64,000 nucleotides of DNA, taken from the NCBI GenBank assembly GCA_902591775.1, contig CACJBW010000003.1:27816-91815 (forward strand), written 5' to 3'. The translations under genes were made by a program, and so were the position numbers. Positions 27,667 to 36,996 of this stretch are shown one piece after another. This DNA is from an uncultured Pelagibacteraceae bacterium. GTDB taxonomy: Bacteria > Pseudomonadota > Alphaproteobacteria > Pelagibacterales > Pelagibacteraceae. Position 1 is the stretch's first letter. Each line of letters starts with the position of its first letter. A model generated the notes under the pieces. That model saw only the letters and a list, made by a program, of their open reading frames with translations, searched no databases and was not told the DNA's origin.

Positions 27667-28413
27667 CTAATTAATTGATTTTTTCATTATATCAATAAAT
27701 ATTTTTTCATTAGTTGATGCTCCGCCAATCAAAAAACCATCAATATTGTCGATTGTCATTAAATTTTTTATATTTTTTGGGTTTACAGAGCCTCCATATA
27801 AAATCTTAGATTTTGTAAATTTTTTTGAAATCTTTAAGGTGTTTCTTATAAAACTTATATTTTTTTTTAAATCATTTTCACTTGGAATAATGCCTGTGCC
27901 AATCGACCAAACAGGTTCATATGCAATTATAACTTTATTTAAATTATTTAAGTTTTTTAAACCCTCAAGTAATTGTTTTTTTAAAACATATTTTGTTTTA
28001 TTTTTTCTTTTATCAGTCAATTTTTCGCCTATGCATAAAATGACAATTAATTTTTCATTAAGTGCAGACTTAATCTTTAAATTAATTTTTTTATTATCAT
28101 TTTCTGCTCTTGTTTCTGAATGTCCAATTATTACAAACTTACCCCCCAAATCTTTAATCATCTTTGAGCTTATAGCTCCTGTAAAAGGTCCATAGTTTAT
28201 TTGAGTATGACAATCTTGAGCACCAATTTTAATATTTGATTTTTTTGTTTTATCTACAAAAGATTTGATCAATGTATAAGGCGGACAATAAATAATATTG
28301 GCTTTAAGTTTCTTTGTTTTGGAATAACTTATTACTTTATTTAATGAATTAACTGATTTAACTGACCCAAACATCTTCCAATTAGCAATGAAATACATAT
28401 TATTATTTGTCAT
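27667..28413 (-). CDS. tpiA: Triosephosphate isomerase
   Basis: 248 aa. Catalytic residues are seen in ANWKMFG (K13), IIGHSETR (His) and IAYEPVWSIGTG (Glu); the phosphate-binding loop is LYGGSVNPKN and FLIGGAS. It interconverts the triose phosphates. First gene of the tpiA-secG-pyrG-kdsA-eno-ftsB-lipA run, divergent from the ppiD-like gene with a 61-bp gap that contains a TATAAT at 28423-28428. Confidence 0.95.
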   Translation of the reverse strand: MTNNNMYFIANWKMFGSVKSVNSLNKVISYSKTKKLKANIIYCPPYTLIKSFVDKTKKSNIKIGAQDCHTQINYGPFTGAISSKMIKDLGGKFVIIGHSETRAENDNKKINLKIKSALNEKLIVILCIGEKLTDKRKNKTKYVLKKQLLEGLKNLNNLNKVIIAYEPVWSIGTGIIPSENDLKKNISFIRNTLKISKKFTKSKILYGGSVNPKNIKNLMTIDNIDGFLIGGASTNEKIFIDIMKKSIN

Positions 28414-28474
28414 AAAGAATAATATAATTTATATGTTTATTTTTTTTTAGATCAATAAATAAAGACTATAGAAT

Positions 28475-29896
28475 ATGATAAGTAAATTAAGAGGTTTCTC
28501 AAATTCAAAATTAGCTGGAGTGCTTGTTGGAATTATTATAATTCCATTTGTATTTTGGGGCATGGGTAGTGTTTTTAGTGGAGGTAATACCAACAACGTT
28601 GCTAAGATTAATAATGAAGCTATCTCATCAAAGGATTTTGTAAATTTTATAAACGAGTCAAGACTTACAAATGACATCATAAAAGCAAACATAGATAAAA
28701 ACATTATTGAAAATATCTTATCAGAATTGGTATCTGAAAAATTAATTGAGATGGAAATTAAAGAATTAAACGTATCAATGTCAGAGGAGGCGTTGGCAAA
28801 TAAAATAAGATCTAATTCAATTCTACTTGATGAAAATAAGAAGTTTTCAAGAGTTAAGTATGAAAAATTTCTATTAGAAAATAACTTAAGTGCTTCAACA
28901 TTTGAAAATTCATTAAAGAAACAGGAACTTAAAGAAAATTTATTTAATTATATTAGTGGAGGAATTAAGTCACCTTATTTTTTAAAAAATAAAATATATG
29001 TCAATGAAAATAAAAAAATTGAGATCGAATTTTTAGATTTAGACTTAGTTCATGATAAAACTGCAACTAAGTTAGAAGTTGAGGATTTCATCAAAAATAA
29101 TCAAGAAATTTTAAAAATTGATTTTATTGATGTTGCTTATGCAAAAATTACTCCTAAAAATTTAATTGAAATAGATGAGTTTAACGATGAATTTTTTAAG
29201 AAAATTGATGAAATAGAAAATAATATTTTAAACGGGTCAAATCTTAGAGAAATTAATGAAATTTATAATTTAAAACTAAACGAAATTAATAATTTTGTAT
29301 TGAATGATGATTCAGATGAAATACTTGAAGAGATTTACTCAAAAAGAAACCAGGATAAAATACAACTAATTGACAAAAATGATTATTATCTAATTTTTGA
29401 AATATCAAATATTAACAAAAAAATTCCAAACAAAACTAATCCAAAATTTTTAGAAGACGTTAAAAATAATGTAATTTTAAAAAAGAAATTTGAATTTAAT
29501 AAAAGTCTTTTTGAAAAAATTGACGAAAAGATATTAAATGATGATGAGTTTGTGAAATTATCAAAAGATACAAAAAATATTAAAACCATAACTATTAAAA
29601 ACAATAATGATTATGAAATTTTTGACCCGGACTCTTTAAAACTTTTATACACATTACCAAAAGAAAGTTTCTCATTAGTTACTGGGGAAACAAATAAAGT
29701 TTTTCTCATAAAAATTAAGAATATTTATTATTCAGATATGGAAAAAAATAATGATAATATTAAAGAATATTCTATTAAGGCAAATAACGATATTATTAAT
29801 GATGTTTATACATCTTATGACCTATCTTTAAATTCAAAATATAAGGTAAAAATTTTCAATCAAACAATTGATAGAGTTAAAAATTATTTTAGATAA
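28475..29896 (+). CDS. PpiD/SurA-N-like periplasmic folding factor with degenerate parvulin domain
   Basis: 473 aa. It opens with the PpiD-type inner-membrane anchor (residues about 13-33, ending FVFWGMGSVFSGG), then NVAKINNEAISSKDFVNFI as in SurA/PpiD N-domains, and a helical chaperone region. The parvulin catalytic domain is hard to see: no GGDLG-type motif occurs, and the region is Asn/Lys/Glu-rich. PpiD is usually about 600 aa, so this is a reduced form, perhaps a chaperone without isomerase activity. Position before trpE is the alphaproteobacterial norm. Overlaps trpE by one base. Confidence 0.8.
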   Translation: MISKLRGFSNSKLAGVLVGIIIIPFVFWGMGSVFSGGNTNNVAKINNEAISSKDFVNFINESRLTNDIIKANIDKNIIENILSELVSEKLIEMEIKELNVSMSEEALANKIRSNSILLDENKKFSRVKYEKFLLENNLSASTFENSLKKQELKENLFNYISGGIKSPYFLKNKIYVNENKKIEIEFLDLDLVHDKTATKLEVEDFIKNNQEILKIDFIDVAYAKITPKNLIEIDEFNDEFFKKIDEIENNILNGSNLREINEIYNLKLNEINNFVLNDDSDEILEEIYSKRNQDKIQLIDKNDYYLIFEISNINKKIPNKTNPKFLEDVKNNVILKKKFEFNKSLFEKIDEKILNDDEFVKLSKDTKNIKTITIKNNNDYEIFDPDSLKLLYTLPKESFSLVTGETNKVFLIKIKNIYYSDMEKNNDNIKEYSIKANNDIINDVYTSYDLSLNSKYKVKIFNQTIDRVKNYFR

Positions 29897-31353
29897 TGTT
29901 GAATATTGATCTAAAGTTATTTAAGAAAAATCACGAGAAGAGTAAAAATCAAGTTCTTTATCATGCGATAAAATCAAATGGTCTAAAAGAAATAGAAAAT
30001 TTAATTAATAATTTTTTAAATGTAAGAAATAGCTTCGTCTTCGAGTCTGTTGAAAAAGGTTTCATAAAAGGTAGATATACAATTTTTGGTAAAAATCCTG
30101 ATAAAATTTGGGAATTTAATAATAATAACTGTGTTTTAAACTTTGAAAATAAAAGAAAGAAATTAAGAGGAACGCCAAAAGATAATATTGAGAAAATAAT
30201 CGAAAATTTTAATTTTAAAATACCAAGTGAATTACCACCAATTAGCTCAATTATATCAGGATATTTCTCTTATGATACAATAAGATATATTGAGAAAATT
30301 CCTAATAGTACAAAAAATGATCTTAAAATCCCTGATGCAAGAATTTTGAGACCAAAAAATCTAATAGTTTTCGATAACGTAGAAAAAAAATTATTTTTTA
30401 TAGTTAACTGTTTTTCTGATGAAAAAATCAAAAATTATCAAGTTAAGTATGACAAAATACAAAAAGAAATAGAAGAAATGATTTTTTTAGCAAACTATAC
30501 TTATAAAATAAATCAATCTAAAACCAAGATTTCCAAACCAAAAGTTAAGTCAAATATCTCAAAAAAGAAATTCCTTAGCAATGTTTCAAAGGCTAAAAAT
30601 TACATTAAAATAGGTGATATTTTTCAAGTTGTTCTAAGTCAAAGGTTCGAAACTGACCTTAGTAAAGAACCATTAGATATTTATAAAAAATTACGAATTA
30701 CTAACCCTTCCCCTTTCATGTATTTTTTTAACTTTGAAGATTTTCAAATTATAGGCGCTAGTCCTGAAATACTTGTGAGGCTTAGGGATAATAAAATTAC
30801 TATTAGACCTATTGCGGGTACAAGACCTAGAGGTAAAAATAAAAAAGAAGACAAATTTTATGAAAGGGATCTTTTAAATGATAAAAAAGAGCTTTCTGAA
30901 CACTTAATGCTTCTTGATCTTGGTAGAAATGATACTGGAAAAGTCTCTAAAATTAACTCAGTTAAAGTTACCGAAAGTTTTAAGATAGAGCGATATTCAC
31001 ATGTAATGCACATAGTCTCCAATGTGGAAGGCATATTTAATAAAAAATTTGGTAAATTTGACACATTATTAGCTGGTTTTCCTGCTGGAACAGTATCAGG
31101 TGCACCTAAGATAAGAGCTATGGAAATTATAGATGAATTAGAAACGACTAGAAGAAAAGTTTATGCTGGCGGTATTGGTTATTTTTCCGCGAATGGTGAT
31201 TTTGATACCTGCATTGCGCTTAGAACAGCAATTTCAAAAAATAAAAAATTTTACGTACAGTCAGGTGCAGGAATTGTTGCTGATAGTAAACCTATTAATG
31301 AATTTAATGAAACAGTTAATAAAGCAAAAGCTTTAATTAAGGCTTTGGAATAA
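29896..31353 (+). CDS. trpE: Anthranilate synthase component I
   Basis: 485 aa. It makes anthranilate from chorismate with ammonia supplied by TrpG. The chorismate-binding domain is intact: GDIFQVVLSQRF, NPSPFMYF, GASPEILVR, RPIAGTRPRG, LDLGRNDTGKV, SGAPKIRAMEII and GGIGYFS. The N-terminal tryptophan-binding LLES-type motif reads FVFESVEKG. Start overlaps the ppiD-like stop (TAATG), leaving no room for a trp leader attenuator. One substitution: LDLGRND is usually followed by VGRV, here TGKV. Confidence 0.95.
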   Translation: MLNIDLKLFKKNHEKSKNQVLYHAIKSNGLKEIENLINNFLNVRNSFVFESVEKGFIKGRYTIFGKNPDKIWEFNNNNCVLNFENKRKKLRGTPKDNIEKIIENFNFKIPSELPPISSIISGYFSYDTIRYIEKIPNSTKNDLKIPDARILRPKNLIVFDNVEKKLFFIVNCFSDEKIKNYQVKYDKIQKEIEEMIFLANYTYKINQSKTKISKPKVKSNISKKKFLSNVSKAKNYIKIGDIFQVVLSQRFETDLSKEPLDIYKKLRITNPSPFMYFFNFEDFQIIGASPEILVRLRDNKITIRPIAGTRPRGKNKKEDKFYERDLLNDKKELSEHLMLLDLGRNDTGKVSKINSVKVTESFKIERYSHVMHIVSNVEGIFNKKFGKFDTLLAGFPAGTVSGAPKIRAMEIIDELETTRRKVYAGGIGYFSANGDFDTCIALRTAISKNKKFYVQSGAGIVADSKPINEFNETVNKAKALIKALE

Positions 31354-31358
31354 GGATT

Positions 31359-31922
31359 ATGAAAATAATTTTAATTGATAATTATGATAGTTTTACATTC
31401 AACTTATATCACTATCTTTCATCTTTTTCTAAAGTAGATGTATTTAGAAATGATAAAGTAGATCATCATTTTATTTTAAAAAAAAGGTATAATAAAATTG
31501 TAATATCTCCAGGACCTGGAAATCCTAATCAATCTGGAAATTGTTTAAAGATAGTAAAAAATTTGTATAAAAAAATGCCGATTCTTGGTGTTTGCTTAGG
31601 TCATCAAATTATTGGTCAAATATTTGGATCTAAGATAATTCAAGCTAAAGAACTTGTACATGGAAAGACAAGCAATATTATAAATAAGAAAATTGGCATT
31701 CTAAATAATTTACCAAAAAGTTTCTTAGCTACCAGGTACCATAGTTTAGTAATTGATAGAAAATCTTTATCTAAAGATTTAACAATTACATCTGTTACAT
31801 CTGATGGAACAATAATGGGTGTTATGCATAAGAAATATAAAATTCATGGAGTTCAATTTCATCCTGAAAGTATCAAAACAAAATATGGTTTAAAAATTTT
31901 AGAGAACTTTGTAAAAGAGTAA
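31359..31922 (+). CDS. trpG: Anthranilate synthase component II (glutamine amidotransferase)
   Basis: 187 aa class I amidotransferase: N-terminal IDNYDSFTFNL, oxyanion strand SPGPGNP, nucleophile C79 in LGVCLGHQ and the His-Glu pair in VQFHPESI. It feeds ammonia to TrpE. 5 bp after trpE, 2 bp before trpD. Confidence 0.95.
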   Translation: MKIILIDNYDSFTFNLYHYLSSFSKVDVFRNDKVDHHFILKKRYNKIVISPGPGNPNQSGNCLKIVKNLYKKMPILGVCLGHQIIGQIFGSKIIQAKELVHGKTSNIINKKIGILNNLPKSFLATRYHSLVIDRKSLSKDLTITSVTSDGTIMGVMHKKYKIHGVQFHPESIKTKYGLKILENFVKE

Positions 31923-31924
31923 AA

Positions 31925-32917
31925 ATGGATCAATTTTTAGAAAAGCTCAGAAACAAAATAAATTTAAATTTTGATGAAAGTAAAGATGTATTTAAGATTT
32001 TAATGAATGGTGATGCTAGTGATCAACAAATTTATGATTTTTTAACTTTATTATCAGACAAGGGTGAAGTTTCAGATGAAATAGCTGGAGGAGTATATAT
32101 ATTAAGAGATAAGTCAAAAAGAGTAAAAGTTGAAAATTGCATTGATACCTGTGGTACTGGAGGAGATGGAAAAGATACTCTTAATATTTCAACTGCATCA
32201 GCGCTGTTGTTAGCAAGTATGGGTGTTAAAGTGGCAAAGCATGGAAATAAAGCAGTTTCATCAAAATGTGGGTCAGCTGACGTTCTTGAAGCTTTAAATA
32301 TAAATATCAACTTAGAACCAAAACAAATCGAGGAACAGATTAAAAATAATAATTTCGGCTTTATGTTCGCACCAAATTACCACTCTGCAATGAAATATGT
32401 TGGTCCAACAAGAAAAAAAATAGGAAAAAGGACAATTTTTAATATGATAGGTCCATTAAGCAGCCCAGCACTTGTTGAGAGGCAGGTAATTGGTGTTTTT
32501 GATAACAAACTACTAAAAATTTTTGCGAATGCACTAAAAAATTTAAATTTAAAATTTGCGTGGATTGTAAATAGTGAAGATGGTCTAGATGAAATATCGC
32601 CTTACGCCAAAACTAATATTGTGCAATTAAAAAATAATGAAATATCTGAGTTTATAATTGACCCAAATGAATTAAATATTAATGCTGATAAATTTGAAAA
32701 TTTAATTGGAGATGATGCTAAATTCAATTCTGATAAAATTTTAAATATTTTTGAAGGTGAAGATAATGATTTTTCAAAAGCTGTATGTTTAAATGCTGCA
32801 GCAGGGTTAATGATATCTGAAAAATATGATGATTTTAAAATTGCTTTTAATTATACTAGAGATTTTATTAAGTCTGGAGCAGCATTCAAATATATAAAAA
32901 GTTTACAAAATGTCTGA
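31925..32917 (+). CDS. trpD: Anthranilate phosphoribosyltransferase
   Basis: 330 aa. Signature CGTGGDGKDTLNISTASALL binds PRPP; KHGNKAVSSKCGSADVLEAL and the anthranilate-site HSAMKYVGPTRK follow. It transfers phosphoribose to anthranilate. Overlaps trpC by 8 bp. Tryptophan genes trpF, trpB and trpA are not in the window, as is normal for the split alphaproteobacterial operon. Confidence 0.95.
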   Translation: MDQFLEKLRNKINLNFDESKDVFKILMNGDASDQQIYDFLTLLSDKGEVSDEIAGGVYILRDKSKRVKVENCIDTCGTGGDGKDTLNISTASALLLASMGVKVAKHGNKAVSSKCGSADVLEALNININLEPKQIEEQIKNNNFGFMFAPNYHSAMKYVGPTRKKIGKRTIFNMIGPLSSPALVERQVIGVFDNKLLKIFANALKNLNLKFAWIVNSEDGLDEISPYAKTNIVQLKNNEISEFIIDPNELNINADKFENLIGDDAKFNSDKILNIFEGEDNDFSKAVCLNAAAGLMISEKYDDFKIAFNYTRDFIKSGAAFKYIKSLQNV

Positions 32918-33701
32918 AAATATCCTTCAGAAAATAATTGATCAAAAGAAAACTAAAATTGAAAAATTAAAACTTAAAATTGATATAAACAGATTATTGC
33001 ATGCAATAAGTGAGAAGGACGTTTTTTTTGATTTTAAAAAGAAAATACAAACGAAAAACTCAGAAAATAAAATATCCATAATTGCTGAAATAAAAAAAGC
33101 AAGTCCCTCTGCAGGTATTTTAATAGATGACTATGACCCAGTTAAAATTGCCAATATATATAATTCTAAGAATGTCACATGTTTGTCTGTATTAACCGAA
33201 GAAGATTTTTTTTTAGGAAATCTATCTCATATTTCTGAAATTAAAAAAAAAATTGAATTACCCATTCTTTGTAAAGATTTTTTTGTTGATAAATTTCAAG
33301 TACCTTTAGCAAAAAGTTACGGTGCTGATGCAGTCCTGATCATATTAGCAGGTATTTCTGAAAAAACTGCTGATGAAATTTACGAGGAGGCTTTAAAGCA
33401 TAATATGAGTGTGATTGTTGAAGTTCATACAGTTGAAGAGGCAGAAAAATCAGTAAAATATCCGGATGCTTTAATTGGTATAAATAACCGAAACCTAAAA
33501 ACTCTTAAAACTGAGATAAATACAACTTATGATATATATGATGTAGTTTCAAATCACTCTTCCCCTCTAATTTCTGAGAGTGGTCTAAAAACAAAAGATG
33601 AATTGCTTGATATAAAAAACAGGACCTCAATAAGCACTTTTTTAATTGGTGAATCACTTTTAAAAGATTTAAAAAATAATAGTATTTTTTCCCTTTTATA
33701 G
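32910..33701 (+). CDS. trpC: Indole-3-glycerol phosphate synthase
   Basis: 263 aa TIM barrel. Motifs: IAEIKKASPSAG with the catalytic Lys, LSVLTEEDFFLG, LPILCKDFFVD, IGINNRNLKTL and ISESGLKT. Ring-closes CdRP to indole-3-glycerol phosphate. Last gene of the trp unit. In relatives moaC and moeA come next; here lexA follows after 84 bp. Confidence 0.94.
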   Translation: MSENILQKIIDQKKTKIEKLKLKIDINRLLHAISEKDVFFDFKKKIQTKNSENKISIIAEIKKASPSAGILIDDYDPVKIANIYNSKNVTCLSVLTEEDFFLGNLSHISEIKKKIELPILCKDFFVDKFQVPLAKSYGADAVLIILAGISEKTADEIYEEALKHNMSVIVEVHTVEEAEKSVKYPDALIGINNRNLKTLKTEINTTYDIYDVVSNHSSPLISESGLKTKDELLDIKNRTSISTFLIGESLLKDLKNNSIFSLL

Positions 33702-33748
33702 AAATTTTCCAATATTAATGATGTTTTTTAGCTGTTGTATAAATTGAG

Positions 33749-33763
33749 GAACTTTTATAGAAC
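33749..33763 (+). promoter_or_regulatory. LexA operator (GAAC-N7-GAAC) upstream of lexA
   Basis: GAAC at 33749-33752 and GAAC at 33760-33763 are separated by 7 bases. This is the reverse complement of GTTC-N7-GTTC, the alphaproteobacterial LexA box. It lies 22 bases before the chosen lexA start, a position fit for autorepression. A GTTC at 33781-33784 is too close to the start to belong to a second full box. Confidence 0.75.
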
Positions 33764-33785
33764 ATCTATGTACTTAATTTGTTCT

Positions 33786-34469
33786 ATGTTAACTAAAAAA
33801 CAAAAAAACCTTCTTCTCTTTATCAACAAAAAGTTGAGATCTACAGGTGTGTCTCCTTCATACGAGGAAATGAAAGAATCATTAAATTTAAAATCAAAAT
33901 CTGGCATTCACAGACTTATTAGTGCATTAGAAGAAAGAGGCTTCATTAAAAGATTAGCCCACAAAGCAAGAGCATTAGAAGTAATTAAGTTACCTGAAAC
34001 TGCATCTGCAAACGATATTTATAACAGTTTTTCTCCAAGCGTTATTAAGGGAGGACTAGATGAGGAAAATTTAAATAATTCTAACGATACGGAAATCCCT
34101 GTTCTTGGAAAAATTGCTGCAGGAACTCCAGTTGAAGCTATACAGAATGAAGTTTCAAGAATTCCACTTCCAGCAAATATTGAAAAAGATGGAGAATTTT
34201 TTGGTTTAAAGGTCCAAGGGGATTCTATGATTGAAGCTGGAATCAATGATGGTGATACTGTTATTGTCAAAAAAGCAGATACTGCAGATAATGGAAAAAT
34301 TGTAGTAGCTTTAATTGATGATCATGAGGCCATGTTGAAAAGAATTAGAAGAAAAGGTAAAACTGTTGCATTAGAAAGTGCAAATAGAAATTACGAAACA
34401 AAAATCTTTGGCCCAGATAGAGTGAAAGTTCAGGGAATTCTTGTATCTTTATATAGAAACTTTCAGTAA
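33786..34469 (+). CDS. lexA: LexA repressor
   Basis: 227 aa from the ATG at 33786; a longer frame from 33735 would run through the operator, so I reject it. Winged HTH at 1-65 ([30 protein letters not shown]). The cleavage site is Ala112-Gly113 in AAGTPVEA, with the catalytic S147 (GDSMIEAG) and K185 (EAMLKRI). It represses SOS genes until RecA triggers self-cleavage. Complete, so this streamlined genome keeps a DNA-damage response. It is followed by gltX after 19 bp; the comEC gene often found between them is missing. Confidence 0.95.
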   Translation: MLTKKQKNLLLFINKKLRSTGVSPSYEEMKESLNLKSKSGIHRLISALEERGFIKRLAHKARALEVIKLPETASANDIYNSFSPSVIKGGLDEENLNNSNDTEIPVLGKIAAGTPVEAIQNEVSRIPLPANIEKDGEFFGLKVQGDSMIEAGINDGDTVIVKKADTADNGKIVVALIDDHEAMLKRIRRKGKTVALESANRNYETKIFGPDRVKVQGILVSLYRNFQ

Positions 34470-34488
34470 AATAGTCTAAATAAATTTC

Positions 34489-35883
34489 ATGAAAAAAGTA
34501 GCAACTAGATTTGCTCCTTCTCCTACCGGTCCTCTTCATATTGGTGGGATAAGAACAGCACTATTTAATTGGTTATATTCAAAAAATAAATCCGGTAAAT
34601 TTTATTTAAGGATAGAAGATACTGATAAAGAAAGATCTAAGGAAGAACATAAAATTCAAATAATTAACTCTCTAGAATGGATGGGAATTAAACACGATGG
34701 TGAAGAGTATATTCAATCAAAAATGATTGGTGAACACGCAGCTATTGCTAAAAGATTATTGGAAAATGGAAATGCCTATAAATGCTTTTGTAGTGCAGAG
34801 GAAATAGAGGAACAAAAGAAAAGAGCTAAACAAAAAAAAATTCCTTATGTGTATAATCGAAAATGGCGTGATATTTCTGAAGATCAAGCCCCAAAAGATA
34901 TAAAGCCAGTTATAAGATTTAAAAGTAAAATAGAAGGCACTTCTCTACTAAAAGACTTAGTTCAAGGAAACGTGGAGATTGAAAATAATACTATTGAGGA
35001 TTTTGTTATTTTAAGAAATGACGAAACACCAACATATAATTTATCTGCGTCAGTTGATGATCATAATATGGGAATGACTCATATCATAAGAGGAGATGAT
35101 CATAAAATTAATACTTTTAAACAAATACAGATATATGAAGCACTAGGATGGGATATTCCACAATTTGCTCATATACCTCTTATTCATACAATAGATGGTA
35201 AGAAATTATCAAAAAGAGACAATGCCTCAACATTAGAAGATTACTCAAAAATTGGAATTCTACCTGAATCACTTAGAAATTACCTACTTAGGTTAGGATG
35301 GTCCTATAAAGATAAGGAAATTTTTAGCTTAGATGAAAGTATAAAACTTTTTGATTTAGAAGGAATAGGTAAATCACCTTCAAAACTTGATATGAGTAGA
35401 ATTCTTTCTATGAATGAATATTACATTAAAAATAGTGAAGAAAATATATTGTACAAAAAGTTAAAAGAATATTGTGAGATGTATAAAGATAGAATTCAAA
35501 AAGATAAAGAAAATACAATAAAGAGCTCTTTAACATTTTTAAAAAATAAAGCAAAAACACTTGAAGATATATTTAACAATTCTAAATACATATTAAATGA
35601 TAAAGTTATTTTTAACGACAATGATAAAGAGCTGATAAACGATGAAGCAAAAAAAATAATACATTTATTTAAAGAGAAGATTTCAGAATTAGAAGTTTTT
35701 GATAGAGAAAATTTAGAACAAATCATAAATGCGATAATAAAATTGAATAATACAAATTTTAAGGGTATTGGGCAGCCATTACGAATAATGTTAACAGGAT
35801 CTAAATTTGGTCCAGGAATATATGATATAATATTATCTCTTGGAAAAAACGAGGTAATAAAAAGATTAGGAAATATAGGATAA
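34489..35883 (+). CDS. gltX: Glutamyl-tRNA synthetase
   Basis: 464 aa class I synthetase. FAPSPTGPLHIGG (8-20) holds the HIGH-type motif; the KLSKR motif is in IDGKKLSKRDNA. The anticodon-binding C-terminal region ends GQPLRIMLTGSKFGPGIYDI. Its 3' end overlaps convergent lpxB by 18 bp. Relatives place gltA near gltX; it is absent here. Only one glutamyl-type synthetase is in view, so tRNA-Gln charging may go through GatCAB, as in most alphaproteobacteria. Confidence 0.95.
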   Translation: MKKVATRFAPSPTGPLHIGGIRTALFNWLYSKNKSGKFYLRIEDTDKERSKEEHKIQIINSLEWMGIKHDGEEYIQSKMIGEHAAIAKRLLENGNAYKCFCSAEEIEEQKKRAKQKKIPYVYNRKWRDISEDQAPKDIKPVIRFKSKIEGTSLLKDLVQGNVEIENNTIEDFVILRNDETPTYNLSASVDDHNMGMTHIIRGDDHKINTFKQIQIYEALGWDIPQFAHIPLIHTIDGKKLSKRDNASTLEDYSKIGILPESLRNYLLRLGWSYKDKEIFSLDESIKLFDLEGIGKSPSKLDMSRILSMNEYYIKNSEENILYKKLKEYCEMYKDRIQKDKENTIKSSLTFLKNKAKTLEDIFNNSKYILNDKVIFNDNDKELINDEAKKIIHLFKEKISELEVFDRENLEQIINAIIKLNNTNFKGIGQPLRIMLTGSKFGPGIYDIILSLGKNEVIKRLGNIG

Positions 35884-36996
35884 GATAATATTTGATGCCT
35901 CTTCAGACGAAGAGCTAGGAGAGGTCAAAGTTTCAAGAGTTTTTTTTATTTCATCTTTTTGTTTGGAAATTAAATCTGGTTTTTTTAGAAAATAGTAAAC
36001 ACTTTTAAATATTTCATCAGCATTACATTCAGATTGTATCAACTCTGGAATAACTTCTCTATTATTAATAATATTTATCATATTAACAAATTTTATATTT
36101 AGTAGAAATTTTGCTAAATAAAAATTTATAAAATTCATCTTATAAATAATTACCGATGGAACATTCATTTTACACACTTCCAAGGAAACTGTTCCGGATT
36201 TTACTACCGCGAAAATTGATTTCTTTAAAACAGCAGTTTTAATTTTATCATCGCTAATAATTTCTAGATTTTGTACAGATTCTTTTAAAATATAACTCGA
36301 TATTAGTTTTTTATTTTTATCGGTTGCATGAAATATAAAATTATAATTAGAATCCTTGATATTCATTTTTTTTATAAAATTAATTAGAATTGGCATATGA
36401 TGAATAATCTCTGAGTCTCTACTTCCAGGAAAAATTGAAATAGTATTTTTTTTATCTAAAAATTGGTCTATTTGAATATTTTTATTAATTTTTTTATCTA
36501 ACAAAGGATGACCTACAAATGTATTAGTCAGTTTTTCTTTATCAAAATATTCCTTTTCAAACTTAAAAAGTAATAAAATATGGTCTAAAAATTCCTTCAT
36601 TTTCTTAACTCTTCCCTCTCTCCATGCCCAAACTTTGGGTGCAATAAAATGAATTATTTTTATTTTTGGATTTTTCTCTTTTACTAATTTTGCTACTCTT
36701 AATGTAAAATCTGGACTATCAACACTAAATAAAATATCTGGGTTAAATTTTAAGATTTCATTAACAGTATCTTTTATTTTACGTTTTATTTTAAAAAAAT
36801 TTAATAATATATCGGTAAAAGCTATAAAAGTTATTTCTTTTTGGTCATAGATTGTGTTTATGCCTAACTTTTCTAAGTTTGCACCACCAACACTTAAGAA
36901 TTCTAAATCAGTTCTTTTTGTTTTTATTTGTGATATTACCTCAGATGCTAATTTATCTCCCGAAGGTTCACCTGTAAGAACAAAAATTTTTTTCAT
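35866..36996 (-). CDS. lpxB: Lipid-A-disaccharide synthase
   Basis: 376 aa GT19 enzyme. LTGEPSGDKLAS near the N-terminus, SVDSPDFTLRVAK, APKVWAWREGRVKK and FPGSRDSEI are signatures; KSGTVSLEVC is the nucleotide-binding motif. It joins UDP-diacylglucosamine and lipid X. Last gene of the rpsB-lpxB block; it overlaps lpxI by 4 bp and convergent gltX by 18 bp. Confidence 0.94.
   Translation of the reverse strand: MKKIFVLTGEPSGDKLASEVISQIKTKRTDLEFLSVGGANLEKLGINTIYDQKEITFIAFTDILLNFFKIKRKIKDTVNEILKFNPDILFSVDSPDFTLRVAKLVKEKNPKIKIIHFIAPKVWAWREGRVKKMKEFLDHILLLFKFEKEYFDKEKLTNTFVGHPLLDKKINKNIQIDQFLDKKNTISIFPGSRDSEIIHHMPILINFIKKMNIKDSNYNFIFHATDKNKKLISSYILKESVQNLEIISDDKIKTAVLKKSIFAVVKSGTVSLEVCKMNVPSVIIYKMNFINFYLAKFLLNIKFVNMINIINNREVIPELIQSECNADEIFKSVYYFLKKPDLISKQKDEIKKTLETLTSPSSSSEEASNIILSYIS

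Noticed and set aside
29880..29900. A trp leader attenuator before trpE
   Set aside because: trpE overlaps the preceding gene by one base; there is no leader space.
33735..33785. Upstream ATG for lexA adding 17 residues
   Set aside because: It would place the LexA operator inside the coding sequence; the shorter start matches the family.
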